From positions 241,097 to 305,096 of the forward strand of contig CALANS010000028.1 of the NCBI GenBank assembly GCA_937926105.1: a stretch of 64,000 nt of DNA, written 5' to 3'. Below the pieces are notes generated by a model. That model had not been told where the DNA came from. It saw nothing but the letters and a program-made list of their open reading frames with translations, and did no database searches. The stretch comes from an uncultured Actinomycetes bacterium. Its GTDB lineage: Bacteria; Actinomycetota; Actinomycetes; Mycobacteriales; Nakamurellaceae. The translations under genes were made by a program, and so were the position numbers. Numbering within the stretch: the stretch's first letter is position 1; each line of letters starts with the position of its first letter. Positions 36,424 to 44,632 of the stretch are shown piece by piece.

Positions 36424-37979
36424 GACTGTCCCTGGGCCTGGAGTAGGCACCGTGACAGGATCTCGTCCTTGGTGATGGCGGCGCCGCTGATCTCGGCGAT
36501 GACCGCACCCCGGGCGAAGATCAGCACCCGATCGCAGAGTGCGGCCAGCTGCGCGTAGTCGACGCTCGAGCACAGCACGCCGGTTCCTCCTGCCGCGAGG
36601 GTCTTGACGTAGTCGAATATCTGTTCCCGTGAGCCGATGTCGACGCCGATGGTGGGTTCGTCGAGCAGCAGCACCTTCGGGGACAGCGCAAGCCACTTGG
36701 CGACGATTGCCTTCTGCTGGTTGCCGCCGGAGAGCGTCGACATCACCGCGCCGGCCGCTGGTGGACGCACGTCGTACTCCCCGATCATGCGTGCCGCCTC
36801 GGCGAACATCGGGCGTCGTCGAACGAACATCCCGGTGCGGAACTCCGACATTCGAGGAATCAGCATGTTTTCTTGAACGGTCAGTGACCCAACCGCTCCC
36901 TGTCGCTGGCGATCGCCGGGAACGAGCACGATACCGGCAGCTACGCAGTCTGCCGGGGTCAGCCGCTCCAGCGGGTGGCTGACCTCATCGAGGTAGAGCG
37001 TTCCACGTGCACCCTTGACCGCGCCGTAGAGCAGGTAGGGGAGCCGGCCGAACGACTCGCCGGCGAGTCCGGTGATCCCGACAATCTCGCCGGCGCCGAC
37101 TGTCAGGGTGAACGGTGCAAAGCCCGGTGCCTGTCCGGTCGCTAGCAGCAACGACGCGCGGTCGGGTGCTGGTCGATGCGAAATCGCTGCTCGTAGCGCG
37201 GTATTCCCGAGGATCAGCGCCGCGAGCTGTGCGGGGGTGGTGGAACGGGCCCCGACCACTCCGGCCACCCGGCCGTCCCGCAAGACGGTAATCCGGTCGC
37301 AGAACGCCAACGCGTCGTCGAGGTCGTGAGTCACTAGCAGCACGCTGACTCCAGATGCCGCGAGTCTGCGCATGATGCCCGCCAAGTGGGCACGCTCGTC
37401 GTCGGCAAGGAATGCCATCGCCTCATCGAGCACCAGCAGGCCCCGTGCCGTCCCCGTCGTCGACGAGATTCCTTCGACCGCTCGGATGATCGCAATCATG
37501 GCACGTTGGAACGGCGGCAGGGTGGAGACCCGGTCGGCCCCGCGGGCAGATATTCCGTAGCTGGCGAGCGTCGCCTCGGCCCTGGCATGTTCGGTGCGCC
37601 AGGAAATGAAGGCACCGCGACGCACCGATAACTCACGCATCAGCAGGTTCTCCGTGACGCTCAGAGAATCGATCAGCCCGAGATCCTGGTGAACGAAGGC
37701 GACTCCCAACTGTGCCAGTTGGCCGGCCGTGGGTGGCACTGCCTGCGCCCGACCGTCGACGTACACGTTGCCCGCGTCCGGCACGTGATAGCCGGCCAGG
37801 ATCTTGATCAGCGTCGACTTGCCTGACCCATTCTCCCCGAGCAGTCCGTGCACCTCACCGGCGTTGACCTCCAGGCTCGCGTCGCGTAGGGCGTGCACTC
37901 CGGCGAATTGCTTGGCGACATGATCGAGTTGAAGGCGAGGCTCGGCTGTGCGAAGTGTGGGACCGGGCTCGACGGTCAC
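36420..37979 (-). CDS. ABC transporter ATP-binding protein (two-domain sugar type)
   Basis: A 519-residue ATPase with two fused nucleotide-binding domains, as in RbsA/MglA. Domain 1 has Walker A GENGSGKST near 55 and VLDEAMAFLADDE near 170; its signature segment is degenerate (STLPPFQRAMIAI). Domain 2 has a degenerate Walker A (GLAGESFGRLP) but a complete signature and Walker B (LSGGNQQKAIVAKWLAL, LLLDEPTIGVDIGS). Such asymmetry is usual for these proteins. The GTG at 37979 is preferred because it overlaps the binding-protein stop by 4 bp; a GTG at 37994 would add five residues. It energises import by the adjacent permease. Confidence 0.9.
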   Translation of the reverse strand: MTVEPGPTLRTAEPRLQLDHVAKQFAGVHALRDASLEVNAGEVHGLLGENGSGKSTLIKILAGYHVPDAGNVYVDGRAQAVPPTAGQLAQLGVAFVHQDLGLIDSLSVTENLLMRELSVRRGAFISWRTEHARAEATLASYGISARGADRVSTLPPFQRAMIAIIRAVEGISSTTGTARGLLVLDEAMAFLADDERAHLAGIMRRLAASGVSVLLVTHDLDDALAFCDRITVLRDGRVAGVVGARSTTPAQLAALILGNTALRAAISHRPAPDRASLLLATGQAPGFAPFTLTVGAGEIVGITGLAGESFGRLPYLLYGAVKGARGTLYLDEVSHPLERLTPADCVAAGIVLVPGDRQRQGAVGSLTVQENMLIPRMSEFRTGMFVRRRPMFAEAARMIGEYDVRPPAAGAVMSTLSGGNQQKAIVAKWLALSPKVLLLDEPTIGVDIGSREQIFDYVKTLAAGGTGVLCSSVDYAQLAALCDRVLIFARGAVIAEISGAAITKDEILSRCLLQAQGQS

Positions 37980-39289
37980 GACCCGTTGCGCCACAGCTGC
38001 TGATAGCCGGCGATGTAGGCGTCGCCGTATCCGCCGGTGACCGTTGGTGGAGTGCCGGCATCGGCCACGTTGTCCTTGGTGAATACCCGGATCGGAGAGT
38101 GTTCGTCGGCCACCGGAGCTACCCCCGCCAGCACCCTGAATGCCTGGTCCATGAAGGCGTAGGCCAGCCAGTTCAGCGGCTCGCCCACGTCAACCGCGAT
38201 CGGGCCGCCCTTCTGCAGCAACTGCAGCACGCTCTGCGTGCCGTTGTAGCTGACTATCTTCACCTGGCCGGACTTTCCAGCGGTGACAATTCCGGTGGCG
38301 GCGTAGGGCGCGCCGAAATCGAACACCGGCAGAATGTAGTGCAGGTCCGGATCGCGGGTGAGGGCGGTCGACACCAGTGTCGGAATCTTGCTGGGCCAGT
38401 CGCTGACCAGCACGTTCTGCACGTCGACGACGCACGCGGGGCACTTCTTGGCAAACTCGTCCTTGGCCGCCTGGACCATGCCCGCTGTGGGAGCCGCGTC
38501 ATCCGCGGTGATGACCATCACGTGGGCCTTCCCACCCGAGTCCTGGACGATCCAATCCGCCTCGACACGAGTGGCGAGATTGAACGGGGCGTTAACGGTT
38601 GCGGTCAATCCGGCGTCGCACAGTTCTTGCGGCCCCCCGCAACTGGTACCGAGCGCGGCAGACTGGTCCTGGTCGAAGAAGTGGGTGGCGATCACCGGAA
38701 TGCCCTGCGCCTTGGCCGCCTTGATCTGCGACAGCACCTGCCTGGGGTCGAGTGCGGTATTGAGGATGATCAGATCGGGTTTGGTGGCGATCGCCTGGTT
38801 GAGCGACGACGCCCACTGAGTCGGTTGGCCCTGGTTCGGATAGTTGGTGTAGTGGACGCCGTACTTGTCCGCCAGGGTCTTCATCTCGGCCTGGATGGTG
38901 TTGTCGTACTGGTTGCTGGTCGCGGGGACCACTGCGATGCTCTTGCCCTTGACCTTGGTGATGTCGAACGGTGCCCCTGGGCTGACGAACGTCGGCTCGT
39001 TCAGGTAGGCCGAAATGTCCGTGCCGCCGGTCGGCGTCGTCGTCGGTGAGGAGGAGTCGGCGGAGCTGCCGCTCGGAGTTGGCTCGGAAGCGCCCGTCGA
39101 GGACTCTGCGGCAGGCGAAGACGGTGAGCCCTGCGCAGCACTGTGCGGGGATGCCGGCGGCGCGCTCGCACTGGATGCGCCAGCTGACGTCCCTGCACCG
39201 GACTGGGAGCAGCCGGCAATCAAGACGGTCGCCGTGACCAGACAGGTTGCGGCAACGAGCGTTCGGGCCCTCGGGGTGAATCTTGCCAT
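37976..39289 (-). CDS. ABC transporter substrate-binding lipoprotein
   Basis: A 437-residue periplasmic-binding-protein-like lipoprotein. The first 27 residues form a signal peptide with lipobox LIAGC. A Ser/Ala/Pro/Thr-rich spacer of about 60 residues follows. The folded domain begins about residue 110 (GKSIAVVPATSNQYDN) and has PDLIILNTALDPRQVLSQIKAA and GIPVIATHF, as in the ribose/galactose binding fold. It probably captures the ligand at the outer membrane face. The ATG at 39289 is 7 bp after the regulator stop. Upstream GTG at 39295 would add two residues. Two pairs of Cys (TSCGGPQELCDAG, KKCPACVV) may form disulfides. Confidence 0.9.
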   Translation of the reverse strand: MARFTPRARTLVAATCLVTATVLIAGCSQSGAGTSAGASSASAPPASPHSAAQGSPSSPAAESSTGASEPTPSGSSADSSSPTTTPTGGTDISAYLNEPTFVSPGAPFDITKVKGKSIAVVPATSNQYDNTIQAEMKTLADKYGVHYTNYPNQGQPTQWASSLNQAIATKPDLIILNTALDPRQVLSQIKAAKAQGIPVIATHFFDQDQSAALGTSCGGPQELCDAGLTATVNAPFNLATRVEADWIVQDSGGKAHVMVITADDAAPTAGMVQAAKDEFAKKCPACVVDVQNVLVSDWPSKIPTLVSTALTRDPDLHYILPVFDFGAPYAATGIVTAGKSGQVKIVSYNGTQSVLQLLQKGGPIAVDVGEPLNWLAYAFMDQAFRVLAGVAPVADEHSPIRVFTKDNVADAGTPPTVTGGYGDAYIAGYQQLWRNGS

Positions 39290-39296
39290 CGTCACT

Positions 39297-40118
39297 TCAC
39301 TCCTTATCGAGACTGGGTGCCTCGCCCGGTTCGCTGCCGGGCGCTGGTACTGCGTCGGGCATTTCCCCACTCGATGCCGAGCCGCTTTCGCGCTCGCCGA
39401 ACAGCAGGGAACTGGTGCGGCGTAGGTGGTTGGACATGCGGGTGCGTGCCTGCGCTGCGTCACCGCGCGTGATGGCGTCGAGGATCGCCAGGTGCTCGTC
39501 GTTCTGCTCGCGGCGTGGTTGTTCGCCGCGCAGCGCCAGCTGATTGACCAATGCCCATAGCGGGTGCTCTTCGATATCCACCAGGTGCAGCACGACGTCG
39601 CCCAGCACCGGGTTGCCGCACGACCGGGCAAGCAACAGGTGGAACTCCATCCCCAGCTCGCTCAGCCGCGACAACGCCGATCCGGTCCGAGTCGCCTCGA
39701 CCGACTGTTCGACAACCCGGCGCAGTGCCGCGATGTCGGCGGGATCGATGTGTTGCGCACACAACTCGGCTACCGCTGGCTCGATGAGGGCTCGCGTCTG
39801 CATGAGGTCCTGTGGCCGGGCGAGGGCGGCGAGCTCCTGGTCCGGGCTCCAGGTCGTCCCGGGTCCGTTTACCCTTGCGCCGATTCCGGGCTGCACGTCG
39901 ATGGCGCCGACGATTTCCAGCGCCAGGAGGGCCTCACGGACGGTCGGTCGGCTCACCTGCGTTGACGCCGCGATCTCTCGATCGCCGGGAAGCTTGCTTC
40001 CGGGCGGGTAGTCGCCGCGTGCGATGGCCTCCAGCAGCCGCTCTGCCACGTGTAGGTATCTGCGTCGTGGCTGGCCGATGGGGGCTAGAGCCCCCTCGGA
40101 TTGCTGGTCAGTCCGCAT
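39297..40118 (-). CDS. GntR-family (FadR/FCD type) regulator
   Basis: A 273-residue regulator. The winged-helix domain (RRYLHVAERLLEAIARGDYPPGSKLPGDREIAASTQVSRPTVREALLALEIVGAI) is at about residues 19-75. The FCD effector domain follows with ALIEPAVAELCAQHI, ELGMEFHLLLARSCGNPVLGDV and DEHLAILDAITRGDAAQARTRMSNHL, in which the metal or ligand residues Asp and His are present. A C-terminal Ser/Glu/Pro-rich tail of 30 residues is extra. It heads the ABC importer/hydantoinase operon, and its stop is 7 bp before the binding-protein gene. It probably represses the operon until the imported compound appears. Confidence 0.9.
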   Translation of the reverse strand: MRTDQQSEGALAPIGQPRRRYLHVAERLLEAIARGDYPPGSKLPGDREIAASTQVSRPTVREALLALEIVGAIDVQPGIGARVNGPGTTWSPDQELAALARPQDLMQTRALIEPAVAELCAQHIDPADIAALRRVVEQSVEATRTGSALSRLSELGMEFHLLLARSCGNPVLGDVVLHLVDIEEHPLWALVNQLALRGEQPRREQNDEHLAILDAITRGDAAQARTRMSNHLRRTSSLLFGERESGSASSGEMPDAVPAPGSEPGEAPSLDKE

Positions 40119-40157
40119 AAGGACTAGAGGTTAGACCAGTTGAATTCGCCTGGTCAA
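40104..40157. promoter_or_regulatory. Candidate FadR-type operator sites
   Basis: Around the start of the regulator gene, TGGTC or its complement occurs three times: TGGTCAGTCC (from 40105), GGTTAGACCA (40129-40138, complement TGGTCTAACC) and TGGTCAAGG (from 40151). FadR-type sites usually contain TGGTN(1-3)ACCA. GGTTAGACC itself is a short palindrome. Autoregulation of the ABC/hydantoinase operon would fit. The sites are short, so confidence is low. Confidence 0.35.
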
Positions 40158-40319
40158 GGGGTCGCGAACGCGCTGCCGCCCGCCGGCGGCCGCCATATCC
40201 GGGATGAAACCGTGGCCTCGCGCGCGGATGGCGGGTTACCAGATCATGGCGCAGCGTTCGCTGAGCGCCGCTGGGCCGTCAGCGCTCGCCGGAACGCTCG
40301 ATGCGCGGCGACGGGTTCG

Positions 40320-41072
40320 TCACCGCCCCCAGCGCCCCGCCATCCTGCCGTAGGTCTGCGGGAAGGTGCCGTGCAGCGCGATCGGTACCCGCAGCCACCC
40401 GGGTACCGCCACCACCGCCCGGTCTCGCCGTATCCCACGTACCACTGCCCTGGCCACACGTTGTACCGACACGGGTCTGGGGCGGTCCCGGTGGTAGGGA
40501 ACGCCGCGCCGGTCGAAGAAGGGGGTGTCCACCACGCCGGGCACCACCGTGGTGACGCCCACCCCGGTGCCGGTTAGCTCTGCCCGCAGGCTGTCGGCGT
40601 ACCCGTGCAGCGCGGCCTTGCTGGCCGCATATTCGGACTCACCGGCGGCGCCGACCGCACCCGCGATCGACCCGACGAAGACCAGCCGGCCGGCGCCGCG
40701 CGCCACCATGCCCGGCAGCAAGGCCGCCGTCAGCGTGATGGGGGCGCGCACGTTGATCGCCAGCAGGCGGTCCACCTCACCGCCGACTGCGCCGGCCGCC
40801 GTCCCGCGTCGGCCGACCCCCGCGCTGTGCACCACCAGGTCGAAGGCCGGAGCCTCAAGCAGGCGCGCGGCGAGATCGGATAGCGCTGCCGCATCGGTGA
40901 AATCGCAGACCTCTGAGGTGCCCGCCACCGCGGCCGCAGCGCTCGCCACCCGATCCGGATCGCTTCCGAGCACCGTCACCGCGCAGCCGGCCGCGGCCAG
41001 CCGTCGCGCGGTGGCCAACCCGATCCCGGACGATCCCCCGGTCAGCAGCGCGCGGGTCTGGTCCAGTTGCAT
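40320..41072 (-). CDS. Short-chain dehydrogenase/reductase
   Basis: A 250-residue SDR. The NAD(P) motif is LLTGGSSGIGLATARRL at residues 9-25. VVHSAGVGRRGT near 80 is the NNAG-like segment. The catalytic residues are Ser138 region (VFVGSIAG), then Tyr and Lys in SEYAASKAALHGYADSL. PGVVDTPFF follows. Substrate cannot be told from sequence. The ATG overlaps the stop of the preceding membrane-protein gene by one base (TGATG), so it is the last gene of a three-gene operon with a DMT protein and a glycosyltransferase-acyltransferase fusion. A role in lipid or sugar modification is inferred only from this position. Confidence 0.88.
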   Translation of the reverse strand: MQLDQTRALLTGGSSGIGLATARRLAAAGCAVTVLGSDPDRVASAAAAVAGTSEVCDFTDAAALSDLAARLLEAPAFDLVVHSAGVGRRGTAAGAVGGEVDRLLAINVRAPITLTAALLPGMVARGAGRLVFVGSIAGAVGAAGESEYAASKAALHGYADSLRAELTGTGVGVTTVVPGVVDTPFFDRRGVPYHRDRPRPVSVQRVARAVVRGIRRDRAVVAVPGWLRVPIALHGTFPQTYGRMAGRWGR

Positions 41073-41959
41073 CAGGCCTCCTGCGGATTCTGGCCGGCCC
41101 TGATGCGGTCCGCGATTTGTTGCGCCCGGGTGGCCAGCAGGAAGATACCCAGCCCCATCACACCGATCGCGGACGCCTCGCCGAGGATCGCCCAGCCACC
41201 CGCGATGTTCTCACCCAGCCACGCCACCCCGACGCCGATGGCCACCAGCGGGTCCCCGATCGTGATGGTGGTCAGCGCCACCGAGCCGAGTATCCCGCTC
41301 TGGTAGGCGTTCTGGTTCAACAGGAATCCGGCCGGCCCCACCACGATCACCGCGTAGAGTTCCCAGTGGGTCCAGATCGGGCCGACCGCCGTGGTGGACA
41401 CCAGGCTGCGTGTCAGCCCGGCTGTTACCCCGTAGCAGATGGCGGTGGCCAGAGCCAGCGGCAGTGCGCGGATCTCGTCGTGCAATCGGGAGGCCACCGC
41501 CAGGCAGATCGAGATCAGCACCACCAGGCCAATTCCCAGTGGGAGTGCCGCGGCGGAGTCGAAGGTGCCCTGCCCCGAGGAGGGGCTGGCGGCGATCAGG
41601 AACCCGGCCAGTCCGACCAGGGCAAGCAGTGCTCCGCCCTGCATCCGGCGGTCCGGCGGGTGGTGGCTGCGCCACGACGCGAATCCCAGGTAGAACAGCA
41701 CGTCGGTGATCAGCAGGGGCTGCACCAGGATCAGCGGGGCGAAACGCAGTGCGACCACCTGCGCTGCGAAGCCGAGAATTCCCAGCAGCACACCGATCCG
41801 GAAGCCCGACATCCGGATCAGCACGAACAGCAGGCCGGGGCGCAGTGGCTTCTCCGGGGGTGCCTGCTGCGTCGCCTGGTGCTGTAACACCCCGGCAGCG
41901 CCGAAGCAGGCGGCCCCGAAGATCGCGCAGGGAATGGCGATCAGCCAGGTCGACGTCAT
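41072..41959 (-). CDS. DMT-superfamily membrane protein
   Basis: A 295-residue integral membrane protein with about nine to ten hydrophobic segments, starting LIAIPCAIFGAACFGAAGVLQH. FAAQVVALRFAPLILVQPLLITDVLFYLGFASWR and TWIHWELYAVIV-like stretches give the pattern of the DMT/EamA-like actinobacterial proteins. An inverted two-half topology is plausible. The C-terminal basic end RAQQIADRIRAGQNPQEA is cytoplasmic. The ATG overlaps the stop of the fusion gene by 4 bp (ATGA) and the stop overlaps the SDR start. Transport of a lipid or small metabolite would fit, but there is no direct evidence. Confidence 0.8.
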   Translation of the reverse strand: MTSTWLIAIPCAIFGAACFGAAGVLQHQATQQAPPEKPLRPGLLFVLIRMSGFRIGVLLGILGFAAQVVALRFAPLILVQPLLITDVLFYLGFASWRSHHPPDRRMQGGALLALVGLAGFLIAASPSSGQGTFDSAAALPLGIGLVVLISICLAVASRLHDEIRALPLALATAICYGVTAGLTRSLVSTTAVGPIWTHWELYAVIVVGPAGFLLNQNAYQSGILGSVALTTITIGDPLVAIGVGVAWLGENIAGGWAILGEASAIGVMGLGIFLLATRAQQIADRIRAGQNPQEA

Positions 41960-44502
41960 GCCTGGGCCTCCGCGACGACGTCGGCCAGCGCGGCGTCGAT
42001 CGCCGGGCGGGCAAGGCCGATGCGGCCGTCGAGGGTGACGGAGATGTCGAGCCGATCGGCGGTGACGATCATGCCCAGGGTGATCGGTACCCGGGGCGGC
42101 AGCGGCAGCACCGGCGCCATCCGCGAGACGGGGGCCCCCGCCAACCATCGGGCCCGGCGTGCGCCGGGCATGAAGGACACGACAGTGGAGAAGAACCGGC
42201 GGTGATAGACCGCCCGGGTGAACGCTCCGTGCAGCGGGGCCGGGAGCCGGCCCGCGAGTTGCATCACCGCTGCGGCGGCGGGTGCCTCTCGATCCTGATG
42301 CCGCCGGCGCAGTTCGTCGCGGACCTGGGCAATCCGTTGCGGCAGCGTGATGTCCGCCATGTCAAGGTCGGCGGCCAGTGATCCGGTCCAGTTGCCGAAC
42401 TCCCGGTCCAGGCGTGCGGGGCGCATCGCCACCGGCACCATCGCGCGCAGCGGGCGACCGGGGGTGAGCAGGGCGGTGGGGGACAGGATGTGGTGCAGGG
42501 CATGGGCTCCGAGTGCGATGGCCGTGTCCGTGATGCTGGCGTGGTACTGGCCGGCCAGCGTCCGGACCGCTCTCCACGGCAGTGAGCCGGCGACCAGCAT
42601 TCGACCGGCGGACAGCGGCTGGTCGCCGAGCGGATGCCGGGGAGCGAACCCGCGGCCGGCCAGCGACGTCAGGCCGCGGACCAGGTCCGCGGCGCCGGTT
42701 CGGTCGCCGCGGGAGTGCGGCAGTGGGCGCCGCTCGGGCAGTGGATCGTCGTCGGCCGGGTCCAGCAACCGGTCCAGCAGACCCAGCGCGGAGATGCCGT
42801 CGGCCTGACTGTGGTGCATCTTGATGGCGAACAGGGTCGTCTCGCCCGATCCGCGGATCAGCCGCATCTGCCAGGCGGGCCGGCCGGCCGGCAGCCGCTC
42901 GCCGAACAGGTCACCCGCGGCGTCCCAACAGGCCGCGGGATCGTCTGTGCGCAGCACGATCTCATCGACGTGGTCGGAGACGTCGGTCGTGGTGGCCAGT
43001 CTCCAGGCGGGACGGGAGGGCAGCAGGATCCGGCGCAGCGAGGGCAGCATCGTCCGCCGCTGCAGGGCGGCGCGGATGTCCGTGAGGGAGGCGGCCGAAC
43101 CGTCCGCGCGCCGGTCCAGTTGCAGGATCACACCGAGTTCCTGTGCCGCACCGGTGGTCTCGACATGACGGAAGAACGCATCGGAGGGCCGCATGGGCCA
43201 CCCGGAGGATCGGCGGGTGCGGCCCGCGTTGGTCATCTGGGCCGCGCCGGCTACGTCGCCGTCCAGGGCGGGTACCATGCGGACACCGCGGGACGTGGCT
43301 GGGTGGTCGGCGGCACCGGCGTCGGGCAGTGCGGCATCGGGCATCTCGGCGCCCGGCGCAGCGGTGACGAGTTCGGCGGCGACGGACCCAGCACGGGGGC
43401 GCTCGCGAACGACGCTGCGCAGGTAGGCGGTCAGCGCGGCGCGGTCGTTGCACAGCTCGGCGACGCCCGCCACGCTCATCAGGTCGGCGTTCGCCGCCCC
43501 GTGCGCGGCGATGGGCTCCGCGAGCACCAGTGGCACGGCGCTGGCAGTGGCCTCCAGGGCGGTGGCACCGCCGGCATTGCCGATCACCAGGTCGGCGGCT
43601 GCCGTCACGGTCGGCATCTGATCGGTCCAGCCCATCGCCAGCACGCGATCCGGCCCGAAACCCAGGTCGCCCAACCGATCTCGGATGTCAGCATTGCGCC
43701 CGCAGGCGGCCACCACCTGGATGTGCTCGGAGGCCTCGGCCACGCTGCGCACCAGCGCGATGACATCGCCGAAGGCATAGGACCCGCAACTGACCAGCAC
43801 CACCACGGCGTCCGGACGCAGGCCCAGCGTCGCCCTGGCCGCCGCGCGATCCACCGGACCGAACCTGCTGGTCACCGGCAGTGCCGACACCCGATAGCGC
43901 CCGCGGGGCTCGGCGCATTTCGCGGCGGGGATGGCCGCGGAGTCGATCAGATTGTTCATCGCGATGTCCCGATACACCCAGAACGGGTGCGGTGCCATGT
44001 CCGATACCCAGCTCACCACCGGGACGGCCAGGGCGCGATGCCGGATCAACCAGTCCAGTCCTGCGGTGCCCAGCGGGTAGGTGGACAGGATCAGGTCGGG
44101 GTCGAATGCGTCGATCTGTCGGATCATCCGCCGGCCACACCAGGTTCCGACGAACCGTTTGGAGGCCGTGGCAAACCAGCGGTGCCGCCACAAGGAGGCG
44201 TAGAAGAATTCGTACAGCCAGGGCGTGTGCTCGACGTTGCTGACGTAGGTCCGGCGAAACGCGTCACCCACCCAACCGCCCATCACGTCCAGCGCGTCGA
44301 TGCGGCGAAGTTCCGCACCCTGCCAGATCCGGGCAGCTGACTCTTCCAGCGCGTCGGCGGTCGCATGGTGGCCACCGCCCATGTTCGCCGACACCACCAG
44401 CACCCGGTGTGGGGTGCGCGCGAGGGTCGGCGCTGGCTGGTTGCGCTGGCTTGCCACCGGCGCGGCGTCGGCGGCAAGCGTGGCGGTGCGATGGGCGTCC
44501 AT
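41956..44502 (-). CDS. Glycosyltransferase (MGDG-synthase type) fused to WS/DGAT acyltransferase
   Basis: An 848-residue fusion. Residues about 30-375 form a GT28-type glycosyltransferase. VSANMGGGHHATADAL (36-51) matches the N-terminal lobe of MGDG synthase/diacylglycerol glucosyltransferases, and VIGNAGGATALEA (306-318) the nucleotide-sugar-binding loop. A 50-residue Ala/Pro-rich linker follows. Residues about 437-848 form a wax ester synthase/DGAT domain: RPSDAFFRHVE at its start, the catalytic HHSQADG at 563-569 and FGNWTGSLAADLD near 702. Both halves look intact. A combined role in making acylated glycolipids is inferred. The ATG at 44502 has AGGAGG only 3 bp upstream; ATG 44523 would add seven residues. 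The stop overlaps the next gene. Confidence 0.88.
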   Translation of the reverse strand: MDAHRTATLAADAAPVASQRNQPAPTLARTPHRVLVVSANMGGGHHATADALEESAARIWQGAELRRIDALDVMGGWVGDAFRRTYVSNVEHTPWLYEFFYASLWRHRWFATASKRFVGTWCGRRMIRQIDAFDPDLILSTYPLGTAGLDWLIRHRALAVPVVSWVSDMAPHPFWVYRDIAMNNLIDSAAIPAAKCAEPRGRYRVSALPVTSRFGPVDRAAARATLGLRPDAVVVLVSCGSYAFGDVIALVRSVAEASEHIQVVAACGRNADIRDRLGDLGFGPDRVLAMGWTDQMPTVTAAADLVIGNAGGATALEATASAVPLVLAEPIAAHGAANADLMSVAGVAELCNDRAALTAYLRSVVRERPRAGSVAAELVTAAPGAEMPDAALPDAGAADHPATSRGVRMVPALDGDVAGAAQMTNAGRTRRSSGWPMRPSDAFFRHVETTGAAQELGVILQLDRRADGSAASLTDIRAALQRRTMLPSLRRILLPSRPAWRLATTTDVSDHVDEIVLRTDDPAACWDAAGDLFGERLPAGRPAWQMRLIRGSGETTLFAIKMHHSQADGISALGLLDRLLDPADDDPLPERRPLPHSRGDRTGAADLVRGLTSLAGRGFAPRHPLGDQPLSAGRMLVAGSLPWRAVRTLAGQYHASITDTAIALGAHALHHILSPTALLTPGRPLRAMVPVAMRPARLDREFGNWTGSLAADLDMADITLPQRIAQVRDELRRRHQDREAPAAAAVMQLAGRLPAPLHGAFTRAVYHRRFFSTVVSFMPGARRARWLAGAPVSRMAPVLPLPPRVPITLGMIVTADRLDISVTLDGRIGLARPAIDAALADVVAEAQA

Positions 44503-44632
44503 GTGCCTCCTATGGTGCCGCATGCACCGCGGACGTCCGGCGACGGCGTCGCCCCGACGGGACGGCGCCCATCGCGTGAGGGGGCCGTGCCGTTCGGCCG
44601 GCGCCGGCCGGTGGGCTCGTACCCTGGTGGGT

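Noticed and set aside
40080..40096. GGGGGCT/AGCCCCC hairpin as a terminator
   Set aside because: It lies inside the coding start of the FadR-type regulator and has no T-tract.
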